Source: Oncomelania hupensis
Lineage: Eukaryota; Mollusca; Gastropoda; Littorinimorpha; Pomatiopsidae
DNA length: 64,000 nt
Assembly (NCBI GenBank): GCA_036898135.1
Contig: CM072522.1
Coordinates: forward strand, 30,743,755 to 30,807,754
Reading direction: 5' to 3'
Part shown: positions 57,801-64,000 of the stretch, piece by piece
How the letters are laid out: each line of letters starts with the position of its first letter
How positions within the stretch are numbered: position 1 is the first letter of the stretch
Position numbers and translations under genes: made by a program
Notes under the pieces: model-generated
Seen by the model: only the letters and a program-made list of their open reading frames with translations
What the model was told of the DNA's origin: nothing
Databases searched by the model: none

Positions 57801-60800
57801 TGGGAGGACAATATTCGAGAATGGACTGGTTTGACACTGAGTGAAGCCATCAGGGCTGCTGAGGACAGAGAAAGATGGAGTATGCTGGTTAAACGATCAT
57901 CTGTGGTGCCCCTACGACCTCCGGGTTACGGGACAGGATAGGATAGGATAGGATAGGTCATTTAATGTTAAATATTTCAAGTTCCACAAAGAGCATGCCA
58001 GTCATATGGGCTTTGCTCATCTAGTTCTTAATTTGAAATCCTGTTAGTTATGTTTACGTTGGTTGCAGTGCCAAAGGGCTGAAGAGCCACATGCTGCGAC
58101 ACACCAACGGTCCCAAGGCGGGCAGCCCGTGCAGTGTATGCGGCAAAACGTTCACCAACCTCAGCTACCTCAAAATGCACCAAGCCCTGCACGACAACCC
58201 CGCCAAATTTGAATGCAACATTTGCCACAAGTGAGGACATTTTTCTGCCTTCACACATTCACGCTTCCTGTTCTGTTATCGTCTGAAATACTTTGAAATT
58301 GAGTCAGGGAATCAAAACAATTACCCAAATGTCGGTCAGTGAGTCCTGTTGCCTGCCACACCACAAGAATGTGTTACGTTGAAACGCGAAGGATAGTATG
58401 TCTGAAACGCGCACGATAGATCTAATCGTTTCACTTTGCAAAGTATTCAATAATAGAGGTTATTTACCTTTGATTTGTGTTTGCATTGTTGTTAGAAGAA
58501 GCTTTGTATAACGTTGATAATTTTCGTTAGTCGATATTATTGGAGAATTCTCTAGATTTGCGTGTTTACGGTCGATCGAAGATTCCCGATAAATGTAGAT
58601 GTGTGAGAACATTCCTGGAACGTGAAGAAAGATGTATGACGTAAGACAGTGATGACGAAGTATAGAGCGATTGGTTAAATTGCGTCATACGCGATTGTTC
58701 CAAGGTGTTCTGGAGAAGAGAGAGGCTATATAATTATGTGCCGCACTGTTTTGAGAGTTGTTGACAGTGAGTTGGAAAGTAAAAAGTTGAGAGTGAAAAG
58801 GCGATTGTATGCAGATGTTGATGTGTGCTGAATAAAAGTGGAAAACTTCATACGAAGACTCAGTGACTTGTATGCTGATTGGACGGGTTGCGTGGATAAT
58901 CGAATCCGAACTTACACTCATCAGGAGAATTCACGCATTGGGCTGAATCTACTACTGATAGAAAACACCAACATCATATCGAGTGTAACAGAATGACTGA
59001 ACCGTTTTTGATTTATTTTATTTTTGCTTGGCTAAGCCCATACTTAACCTACTGCTAAGTATTGTATGTCATTCATATTTGCACTTTCTCCAAAGCCGGG
59101 GTTACTGTGGTTTATTATAAAAGGCGTTCATTTAAAAAAAATTTTTTAGCTGGTTCTCAAACTTGGCTGGACCAATTTGAATCATTTATTGCTTGCTTTT
59201 TGATAGAGACCTATCAGTTCCATGCTTTCCGTTTGCTTCTTTAATAAGATAAAGCTCAATCACGAGGGGCTAATTTCATAAATAATTAATTTCGTCGCAG
59301 GTTTTACGAGAACTGAAGGCATGGGAAATAGAGGAAGAAGAACTATAGGACATATTATTTTTGTCCGCACTTTCTTGACGAGCTTTACTGTCTCTTATTT
59401 TTTAAACATAGTCATTGGAGGTACAGCGGTTACCAGCTAGGGTGTGTGTGTGTGTGTGTGCTTGATGTGTGGTCCTGCAGGATGAATTATGTGTGTGTGC
59501 AGGTATTGCAAGTCAGCAGCCGCGTTATATACCCACAGACACCTCCACACAGGTCAGTACCGTCTTCCTGTTTGTTAACAAGAGGTAGACCAAGTCTCTC
59601 CTGTTTGCTAAGATAGAGATGGCACAGTATTCAGTAGTGTAGTGTTGTGGTTTGTTAACAAGAGGTAGACTAAGTCTCTCCTGTTTGCTAAGATAGAGAT
59701 GGCACAGTATTCAGTAGTGTAGTGTTGTGGTTTGTTAACAAGAGGTAGACCAAGTCTCTCCTGTTTGCTAAGATAGAGATGGCACAGTATTCAGTAGTGT
59801 AGTGTTGTGGTTTGTTAACAAGAGGTAGACCAAGTCTCTCCTGTTTGCTAAGATAGAGATGGCACAGTATTCAGTAGTGTAGTGTTGTGGTTTGTTAACA
59901 AGAGGTAGACTAAGTCTCTCCTGTTTGCTAAGATAGAGATGGCACAGTATTCAGTAGTGTAGTGTTGTGGTTTGTTAACAAGAGGTAGACCAAGTCTCTC
60001 CTGTTTGCTAAGATAGAGATGGCACAGTATTCAGTAGTGTAGTGTTGTGGTTTGTTAACAAGAGGTAGACTAAGTCTCTCCTGTTTGCTAAGATAGAGAT
60101 GGCACAGTATTCAGTAGTGTAGTGTTGTGGTTTGTTAACAAGAGGTAGACTAAGTCTCTCCTGTTTGCTAAGATAGAGATGGCACAGTATTCAGTAGTGT
60201 AGTGTTGTGGTTTGTTAACAAGAGGTAGACCAAGTCTCTCCTGTTTGCTAAGATAGAGATGGCACAGTATTCAGTAGTGTAGTGTTGTGGTTTGTTAACA
60301 AGAGGTAGACTAAGTCTCTCCTGTTTGCTAAGATAGAGATGGCACAGTATTCAGCAGTGTAGTGTTGTGGTTTGGGCACAAACAACTACTGCCCTCACAA
60401 GGTTGAAGCCCATTTGGAAAGACAGGACCATCAGTCTTAAAAAAAAATTTTAATGATTTTTTTTCCCATTTTCATGACTTTCTTTGTACTTGATTATGGA
60501 TATTTCCTGCTCACGTGGCAGCTTAGCCTGCAGATAAACAAGCGCACCCATTAAGTTTAGAAATGGGTAACCTTGTTCAAAACTACCAAGGCTGCCACCC
60601 TGGATTTTAGAACCATTTTGGGCAATGAATTCTCTTTTCAAAACGTTAACTTCCTTCCCATTTTCGTTGCCATACAGCCACATTGTGAATACTTTTTCTT
60701 TTTTGGCATGAAGATGTTTTTCCTGAGGACTTCATTCAGGCATTTTCTCATGCTTTTGGAAAATCAATCCCTTGATTTTCACCAAGTCCAGCCGACACAC

Positions 60801-63800
60801 TTGACGAGCTGAGAAAACAGCGAAGTGGCCCTCTGTATCTGTGGCACAGGTCCACCAATGCATTTTGTAGGCAGAGGAGAAGGATAGATGGATCTTTTCC
60901 GTTATTCCCTCGTTCTGAGGCGGATGGCGTCTTGTGGGAATGGAGCTCAGGATGCCGTTAGTAAACTCCGCTCCCGTCTCGTTGGGCGATAAACCTTTAT
61001 CACTTTATGTTCTCCACGTAACTTTTTGCCTGCCAAGCGTCTGTATGAGACGGGCCAACTATACTTACAGTGTTTGTTAACGCGTAGCAGTGTTGTTGCG
61101 CATTGTACAGGTAAGAAAGAGCACATCTGCGAGAGCTGCGGGCGAGGGTTTTACCTGCAAGCGCACCTCAACCTCCACCTCAAGACACACAGCTCCCACC
61201 GGCCCTGGGTCTGCGATCAGTGTGGCAAGGCTTTCAAGTACCGCAACAACCTCAAGGAACATTGCAAGGTGCGTGTTGTTTCTTTTATTTATTTATCGCG
61301 TCCTCCTTATATAGCGCTCGGTCAGCTCAAGGCGCTGATTGGTACAGGATCCTCCACCAACTGCTATTGGCCGATCAACCCCATCATCAGCTTCAGTCTA
61401 ACCCCCCGGTAGAAAAAAAATGACACTTCCAAAGCTGTTTATAAGCATCTTTACTTAGAACAGTGTTCATCGTATAAAAAGTATGGAAAAACTTTTTACG
61501 GACGAGTCGAAAAAAGGAGACACAGTTGCTGCTGTGTTGGTCTCTGGGAGACACCTCGACCAGCCTTTGCGACAGCATATACCTGATTTTTGTTCTGTTA
61601 ATACAGTTGAGCTCAAGGCACTTTATTTAGCTCTGAAACAGGTTGATCAGTCCAAAAGATCCTTGTTTTTCATTATATCCGGTTCACTGTCAGCACTTGG
61701 GGCTCTTTTATCGCATCCTTTTTTGGCGGAGATCCATGATCTTCACACACAGCTTGTGTCTGTAGTTTTTAATTTTTATTTGGGTGCCTAATCACATGGG
61801 CATCCACGGCAATATTGCAGTGGACAAAGCGGCAAAATAAGCTCTTCACCTTGATTTTCCTTCAGCAGTTTTCCAATTTGTTCGGTACTATGACCCGAGT
61901 TGTATGACTAGCTTTTATTGTAAACGGCTCTGGCAGACCGAATGGTCTAATCAAATCAATAACAAACTATTTCAAATTCTTCCAGATTTGTCTGCTTCTT
62001 TGCCTAACTTTGTATCCACTCGCAAAGAAGAAACTGTTTTGTCCTGCCTGCATCTTGGGCATACTTATGTCACCCATATTTTATTTTTGAAAGGTGAAGA
62101 ACCATCATGATGCTTTGTGTATAATAAATCTTATCTGTTTCCATCTGCCATTTTATGTCGGAATGTACTGATCTGGTTGATGAGAGAGATATATTTTGGT
62201 TCATTACCTTTTAATGAGATTTTTAAAGTCTGCAATGGTCAAAACCTGTTTACATTTTTACGTGATGTTAGTTTTATCGCTTATAGGTCATGTTATCTTG
62301 TTTGTGTGCTTGCTTCAAATTTGAACAATAAAGCTGGTTTTATGTCCATCTTTTATCATATTTTAACTCTTCCGCGCCGGGAAGCAAGTTTTCCAGTAGC
62401 CGCCATGCATCTCTACCTGTCGGGAGGCAGGTATTCCAGTATCCCACACTTGCATACGGTCCAAGCGAGAAAACTCCGCATTGCAAAAATATATTGAAAG
62501 CACGGTTATTTCCCATGTTAATAAAACATACGGTCACTTCCGCCAGGTCGAATTTTCTTGTTCTGATGCGAATTTGGCGTGCAATTTGATTTTTAAATGA
62601 CGAAAAATCGAGGACTATCAAGATCTTTCTCTCTCTCTGCTATTTTTGTGTTGAGCTGCTATAATATTTTGTGGAAATTTACCAAAAGAAATATCTAAAT
62701 ACTTTAATGTTTACCTAAATAGCTCAAAAAAAAACTTACATAAATGCTTTTTTTCAATGTTATTGTGAAAATTCTAGAAGAAAAATGCGAAAGAGGCTTT
62801 CATTTAGGAATTTTTTCAGTTTTTAGTATTAAACAAACATAAAATTTATATAGTTTTGTAAAGAAGTTAGTTTTCTATAAGTATGCCAAATTTCATATCA
62901 ATAAGCCTGCACTGAGCTAGGCAAGAGCCGATTTTGTACAACTAGTGGTTTTCACAACAGTCTGGCCCTGCAGGCTCAGGCCAGCAGTGATGCTTAACTG
63001 ATGCACGCTCAGGCAGAATAGTGTTACTGTTAGTGGTCTAGTCTGATTTTGAATGATTGTGTGAAGTCCTGATTCAGCTCTGAGTAGTCCGCTGGACCCT
63101 ATCAACATTGATTATCTATGCATTTATCCATCTACAGCCGCCTTAGTTCATTTCTATTTTCGTTTTTTCTTTTTCTTTTCTTTTTTTTCTTCTTTCCCTT
63201 CTTTCTTTCTTTATTTATTTCTGTCCAAGGTTAATTTCTTCCTTTCTTGCTCTTTCTCTTTGTATTTGTTTGTTTCTTTCTTTCATTTGTTCTTTCCTTC
63301 TTGTTCTTTCTTTCTCTCTTTATTTTCTTTCTGCCTTTTGTTATTTCTCATGTTTCATTCTTTCTTTTTTTCTTCTCTCTCTTTCTCTCTTTTGTTTGTT
63401 CTTTCCTTTGGCTTTCTTTATTTCTTGCTTGCATTTGCTTGCTTTTTTTATTTTCTCTCAACATCGCAAGGTTTATTTCCATTTTCTTTCTTGGTTTCTT
63501 TCTTTCTTTCTTTCTTTCCGTCCAAGGTTAATTTTTTTTCTTTCTGTTTTTTTTTAAACATTGCATTTCTAATTTCTTTTTTTTCTTTTTTTTTTTTTAA
63601 ACTTTGCAAGGTAACTTTTTTCTTATTTTCTTTCTTCCTTTCTTTTTTGTCAACATTGCAAGATTTATGTCTACTTTCTTTTTATTATTATTATTATTAT
63701 TAATAGTAGTAGTAGTAGTAATAGTAGTAGTAGTAGTAGTAGTAGTATTTATTATTATTTATTATTATTATTATCATTATTATTGTCATCATTATAATTA

Positions 63801-64000
63801 ATGTCATCATCGTCATTAATATAATTATTATCATTGTTGTTGGGGTTTGTTGTCAGATCCATCAGCCCAAGGAATACGTGTGTAAGGTGTGTGGCAAGTG
63901 GTTCTCTGAGAGCAAGCTGCTGGAGCAACACAAGTACAAGCACACCGACATCTACCCCTACGTCTGCCAGGTCTGCAACGCAGGATTCAAGCTGCCTCGC
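42663..64000 (+). CDS. Gene 3: multi-exon C2H2 zinc-finger protein (3' part outside window)
   Basis: Eight exons join in phase: 42663-42894 (ATG at 42680), 47800-49705, 50637-50788, 53149-53241, 58069-58230, 59503-59552, 61111-61268, 63857-64000; 960 codons to the window edge. Order: ERDVYITWCSVG block with HTQIAAFLL, zinc-ribbon-like CSQCGSQLSWLCRSC, a ~300-residue disordered Ser-rich stretch, fingers 1-3 and a basic Lys-rich linker, then a long run to at least 15 complete fingers. VKAEP and VKVEG fit the SUMO consensus. Introns cut through fingers, each junction restoring C2H2 spacing. It is probably a nuclear DNA-binding regulator. It shares its N-terminus with gene 2. Confidence 0.85.
42950..43232 (-). 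mobile_element. SINE family A, head-containing copy in gene 3 intron 1
   Basis: On the minus strand: box A region TGGTCTAATGGTAGTGCTTC, box B region GGGTTCGAGCCC, GTGTCCTTGGGAAAGACACT, ACTCCTTCGGATGAGAG and GAGTGCCGGTAACAAGAACA. This is the best-preserved tRNA-like head in the window. It starts ~55 bp after the first coding exon. Confidence 0.8.
43233..43382 (+). mobile_element. RTE-like LINE 3' tail
   Basis: GGAGGTTGGAGGACAACATT to CGGAATAGGATAGGATGG, the last ~150 bp of the RTE-like element, starting exactly where the SINE head ends. Confidence 0.7.
43553..44436 (-). mobile_element. piggyBac-like non-autonomous element, 884 bp
   Basis: TTAA at 43549-43552 and 44437-44440. Left end CCCTTAGCCTGCTGACATG; right end, inverted, CCTTTAGGCTGCGCTGTCTA. 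TTAA targets and CCC/CCT-starting termini are piggyBac hallmarks. It retains only an N-terminal transposase-like frame, so it is an internal-deletion derivative. Confidence 0.75.
43976..44218 (-). pseudogene. piggyBac-type transposase N-terminal fragment
   Basis: MARRTHTAEEVAQMF (from 44168) followed by an acidic Asp/Glu run and LDKEEDRRLQSLADDDR. It resembles the acidic N-terminus of piggyBac transposases. The catalytic DDD domain is absent. It ends at GATAG|GTGAAA, which could be an old splice donor. Confidence 0.5.
44753..44822 (+). repeat. R1 3' tail with AATGT repeats
   Basis: CCGGTCCTGATTTGGCTCGG then AAGAGTCCGCTGGACCTAAA and (AATGT)n; isolated tail copy. An inverted one lies at 41035-41103. 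Confidence 0.7.
44823..46246. other. Gene 3 intron 1: AT-rich, no exon seen
   Basis: No motif, repeat family or exon recognised apart from short AT-rich runs and an (ATA)n at 46186-46202. Confidence 0.55.
46247..47100 (+). mobile_element. RTE-like LINE copy, 5'-truncated and mutated
   Basis: Starts within the reverse transcriptase at AGCATAGGGGG (SIGGRAISNLRFADDID) and ends with (GGATA)n. It has a small insertion near ELEQLVQ, a TGA at 46768-46770 where the sister copy has Arg-type CGA, and an insertion after SSGLAK. About 90% like 57110-57957 by eye. Confidence 0.82.
47101..47799. other. Gene 3 intron 1, 3' end
   Basis: Contains a poly-C run at 47462-47480. No exon recognised before the acceptor at 47799. 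Confidence 0.55.
47800..49705 (+). CDS. Gene 3 large exon: Cys module, linker, fingers 1-7
   Basis: Acceptor cttgtttccag; the first base completes Asn. YLTKRLPEATC starts the CSQCGSQLSWLCRSC module. Seven fingers follow: two near the middle (CVVCQKVF, CSACGKVF), one after a Lys-rich run (CEVCGREF), then four clustered. Donor CAG|GTATTG in phase 0; the ORF running on to 49762 is intron read-through. The ORF start at 47765 is intronic. Confidence 0.9.
49795..49902 (+). CDS. Possible alternative terminal exon of gene 3
   Basis: A strong acceptor (tatatttttttcag) 89 bp after the donor is followed by 35 codons open in phase 0 (GTVDCISNGRTKKALKLKL...) and TAG. AATAAA at 50229-50234 follows. Using it would give a short isoform with seven fingers. 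The tail has no domain I recognise. Confidence 0.42.
   Translation, partial: GTVDCISNGRTKKALKLKLSHNIGGRGSKQKCQQR
50637..50788 (+). CDS. Gene 3 exon, two fingers (second split)
   Basis: Acceptor ttttcccaacatgacag, donor AA|GTAAGG. Phase 0 in, 2 out. CDICQRAF finger, then CDICAASF finger whose last His lies in the next exon. Confidence 0.88.
50835..51489. mobile_element. piggyBac-like MITE, 655 bp, TTAA-flanked
   Basis: TTAA at 50831-50834 and 51490-51493. Left end CTCTTTCCCTGCCAATTGAC; right end inverted CTCTTTGCCTGCCAGGCATG. Near-palindromic ACGATATAACGTCG and ACGATATATCGTCG words lie inside the left end. No transposase. It sits 46 bp after a gene 3 exon. Confidence 0.75.
51524..51620 (+). 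mobile_element. SINE family A, 3' end with TA tail
   Basis: GCCTCAGACAGCTTGAGCCT, GTATCGGCCAGCGCCTTGAA, then (TA)n. This short copy is useful as the unmutated template for the minisatellite at 2578-7391. Confidence 0.7.
51930..52240 (+). pseudogene. Relic of a hAT-type BED-like zinc finger
   Basis: From ATG at 51943: MASKRMAKQSDCESESSKKL, GQTYIASYSDKCPLV, then after a stop and a shift FGISAGGMNDIKWHV. The G-G-x-N-D-x-x-x-H-V arrangement after an F.I.. stretch is typical of the N-terminal finger of hAT-related transposase genes. Frameshifts make it dead. Confidence 0.4.
52431..52545 (+). repeat. 29-bp minisatellite, four units
   Basis: TGCAGGTGCTGTAGGTGGAC then ACAACCTAG repeated four times, the last diverged, in gene 3 intron. 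Confidence 0.9.
52690..53025 (-). mobile_element. SINE family A copy
   Basis: TTATATAGTGCCTTTCCAGC, CTCAAGGGGCTGGCC, CAGCCTTTGGGTGCATAGTC, GTACTCGCCTGTCTAGGACA and CTTCAGGATCTTTAATGTC; the tRNA head is lost. It lies ~120 bp before a gene 3 exon. Confidence 0.75.
53149..53241 (+). CDS. Gene 3 exon, joins two fingers
   Basis: Acceptor taaaactgttgcag, donor CAG|GTAAAA. The first codons (KAYH) supply the final His of the previous finger; ICPTCGKMFS opens the next. Phase 2 in, 2 out. 93 nt. Confidence 0.85.
53975..54045 (+). mobile_element. LINE 3' end relic with ATT tail
   Basis: TTGAGCCTTGGGGAAAGGCG then CGTACATAGCATCCTGTATT and ATT repeats; sister of 17390-17455. Confidence 0.5.
54527..54665 (+). 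pseudogene. Decayed copy of gene 3 exon 58069-58230 (copy 1)
   Basis: TGCCAAAGAGTTGGAAAGCC and ACACAAATGGTCCCAAGACG align with TGCCAAAGGGCTGAAGAGCC and ACACCAACGGTCCCAAGGCG of the real exon, and alignment continues to TCACTAACCTATTTAGCTAT. Frameshifts and a missing acceptor make it non-functional. Confidence 0.7.
54690..54785 (+). pseudogene. Decayed copy of gene 3 exon 58069-58230 (copy 2)
   Basis: Intron side TTTGAAATCCTGTTGTTGTG through CTTACTGCAG matches the flank before 58069; AACCTCAGTTACCTCAA matches AACCTCAGCTACCTCAA in the exon. The centre of the exon is deleted. Confidence 0.6.
55225..55516 (-). mobile_element. SINE family A copy
   Basis: AAGCGCTGACCAATACATGA, CCCGAGACGCCCACCCGCAG, GATGGGGGTGAAGGACCAAG, CTAGGACATGAGCGTCAGGA, GACTAGACCTTGGTTTA. 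Head absent. Confidence 0.78.
55555..56043 (+). repeat. R1 interspersed repeat copy
   Basis: From CTACTATACTATCTTCTTCG to CCGCTGGACCCTGTAAGCAA with an AACTAACTC tail; colinear with the 16511 copy but without the C/G-rich head. Confidence 0.75.
56044..56536. other. Gene 3 intron: AAGGTCA-rich stretch
   Basis: Contains many scattered AAGGTCA/GGTCAAGGTCA words (56045-56460), a degenerate simple repeat also seen at 55080-55110. No exon recognised. Confidence 0.5.
56537..57957 (+). mobile_element. RTE-like LINE copy, 5'-truncated, with 9-bp target duplication
   Basis: TCATTTAAT at 56528-56536 and 57958-57966 brackets an AT-rich lead (about 165 bp), a reverse transcriptase frame and a (GGATA)n tail. 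Short 3' UTR ending in a pentamer repeat fits the RTE group. Related copies: 46247-47100, tails at 23083 and 43233, fragment at 60376-60437. Confidence 0.8.
56704..57935 (+). pseudogene. Reverse transcriptase of the RTE-like LINE (nonsense mutant)
   Basis: Reads KPQAEQIIAEGQAGFRAGRS, FIDFKKAFDRVW, GVRQGCLLSPTLFN, RFADDIDGLAG (active-site ADD), YGMEISAEKTK and KYLGAIVS. An in-frame TGA at 57702-57704 interrupts KRKL; the sister copy has CGA (Arg) there. Downstream codons (GHV.RSSGLAK, EDNIREWTGLTL) remain recognisable. The endonuclease domain is missing. Confidence 0.85.
58069..58230 (+). CDS. Gene 3 exon, two-plus fingers
   Basis: Acceptor tttacgttggttgcag, donor AA|GTGAGG; phase 2 in, 2 out. 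Completes CPTCGKMFS|SAKGLKSHMLRH, adds CSVCGKTF...HQALH, opens CNICHK. Two decayed copies lie 3.3-3.5 kb upstream. The RTE insertion ends ~100 bp before the acceptor. Confidence 0.9.
58231..59502. other. Gene 3 intron 58231-59502, no element recognised
   Basis: AT-rich with a GT repeat at 59442-59460 just before the next exon. No coding exon recognised. Confidence 0.5.
59503..59552 (+). CDS. Gene 3 micro-exon of 50 nt
   Basis: Acceptor atgtgtgtgtgcag, donor CAG|GTCAGT. Phase 2 in, 1 out. Supplies YCKSAAALYTHRHLHTG, completing the CNICHK finger with exact 12-residue Cys-His spacing. Confidence 0.85.
59569..60375 (+). repeat. 80-bp minisatellite, ten units
   Basis: Period exactly 80 bp from TTTGTTAACAAGAGGTAGAC to AGTGTAGTGTTGTGG. 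Units are identical except a C/T site (GAC[C/T]AAG), reading C T C C T C T T C T, and one late change. It begins 17 bp after the micro-exon. Confidence 0.96.
60376..60437 (+). mobile_element. RTE-like LINE fragment at the end of the minisatellite
   Basis: GCACAAACAACTACTGCCCT through AAAGACAGGACCATCAGTCT matches the AQTTAALTRLKPIWKDRTIS coding region of the RTE copies. It is cut at both ends. Confidence 0.8.
61111..61268 (+). CDS. Gene 3 exon, two fingers (second split)
   Basis: Acceptor gcgcattgtacag, donor AAG|GTGCGT. Phase 1 in, 0 out. CESCGRGF...HLKTH and CDQCGKAF...EHCK; the final His is in the next exon. Confidence 0.9.
61290..61400 (-). mobile_element. SINE family A-like 3' end
   Basis: CTTATATAGCGCTCGGTCAG, CTCAAGGCGCTGATTGGTAC, AGGATC, then diverged sequence. 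Only the 3' end is recognisable. Confidence 0.5.
61470..62340 (+). pseudogene. RNase H domain relic of a non-LTR retrotransposon
   Basis: From 61483: LFTDESKKGDT, VNTVELKALYLAL, SGSLSALGALL, then after a frameshift NHMGIHGNIAVDKAAK and, further on, LSCLHLGHTYVTHILFLKGE. These are RNase H and C-terminal motifs of jockey/R1-type ORF2. The usual Asp before SLSAL is Gly, and frameshifts and stops break it. Confidence 0.65.
62985..63120 (+). repeat. R1-type 3' tail
   Basis: GTCCTGATTCAGCTCTGAGT then AGTCCGCTGGACCCTATCAA; diverged from the R1 tails upstream. Confidence 0.55.
63150..63790 (+). repeat. Polypyrimidine tract and TTA/TAG microsatellites before exon 63857
   Basis: About 520 bp almost wholly C and T on the transcribed-sense strand (CTTT/TTTC words), then (TTA)n and (TAG)n to ~63790. 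Phe/Leu/Ser-rich frames across it are artefacts. Confidence 0.92.
63857..64000 (+). CDS. Gene 3 exon continuing past the window edge
   Basis: Acceptor gggtttgttgtcag; phase 0. IH completes the previous finger (HCK|IH). CKVCGKWF...HKYKH follows, then CQVCNAGFKLPR opens another finger cut by the window end. Confidence 0.88.
   Translation, partial: MHQPKEYVCKVCGKWFSESKLLEQHKYKHTDIYPYVCQVCNAGFKLPR

Noticed and set aside
63247..63801. Frames rich in Phe, Leu and Ser that look like membrane proteins
   Set aside because: Translations of a polypyrimidine tract; no conserved residues.

Overview
The window reads as invertebrate animal nuclear DNA, most likely a mollusc (probably a gastropod). This is an inference from multi-exon C2H2 zinc-finger genes with GT-AG introns, L2-type and RTE-type LINEs, tRNA-derived SINEs, piggyBac-like (TTAA) and pogo-like (TA) elements, and abundant microsatellites. 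Nothing here is bacterial.

Three C2H2 zinc-finger genes can be assembled by joining splice sites in phase. Gene 1 (+) enters from the left edge; its exons are 2-121, 7739-7961 and 11775-12541, with at least 11 intact fingers plus one broken finger before the stop. Gene 2 (-) has exons 40520-40665, 28721-28847 and 24400-27099; it carries a small cysteine module, three GRP AT-hook-like motifs, five 20-residue repeats and 13 fingers, and its 5' end is unresolved. Gene 3 (+) starts in an exon at 42663-42894 and runs out of the right edge through exons at 47800-49705, 50637-50788, 53149-53241, 58069-58230, 59503-59552, 61111-61268 and 63857-64000, with at least 15 complete fingers. Genes 2 and 3 stand head to head about 2 kb apart. 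They share a two-part N-terminal module (EVYITWCSVG-type block, then CxxCGSxxSxLCRxCLA) that I do not recognise from any named family. Gene 1 and gene 2 share a C-terminal finger block, so the three look like one local paralogous family. Both gene 2 and gene 3 carry decayed tandem copies of one of their own exons.

The rest is mobile and repetitive DNA. The 7.6-kb first intron of gene 1 holds a SINE from whose own sequence a 23-bp minisatellite seems to have grown; a 5'-truncated L2-type LINE later landed in that array. The 9-24 kb stretch is rich in microsatellites, SINE copies and an unclassified 0.5-kb repeat family (R1). The large intron of gene 2 contains a pogo-like MITE and, at 32034-40423, a complete 8.4-kb LTR retrotransposon with apparently identical 1384-bp LTRs, a 5-bp target duplication and one 1450-codon gag-pol frame. 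Its integrase precedes the reverse transcriptase (Gmr1-like order, copia-like in a Ty3/Gypsy element), and its Gag has a SCAN-like region. The introns of gene 3 hold two piggyBac-like elements, RTE copies, SINEs, a hAT-type finger relic, an RNase H relic and an 80-bp minisatellite.

The three genes probably encode nuclear DNA-binding proteins. The most interesting points are the shared N-terminal module, the decayed exon copies, the young Gmr1-like element inside a zinc-finger gene, and the SINE-born minisatellite.
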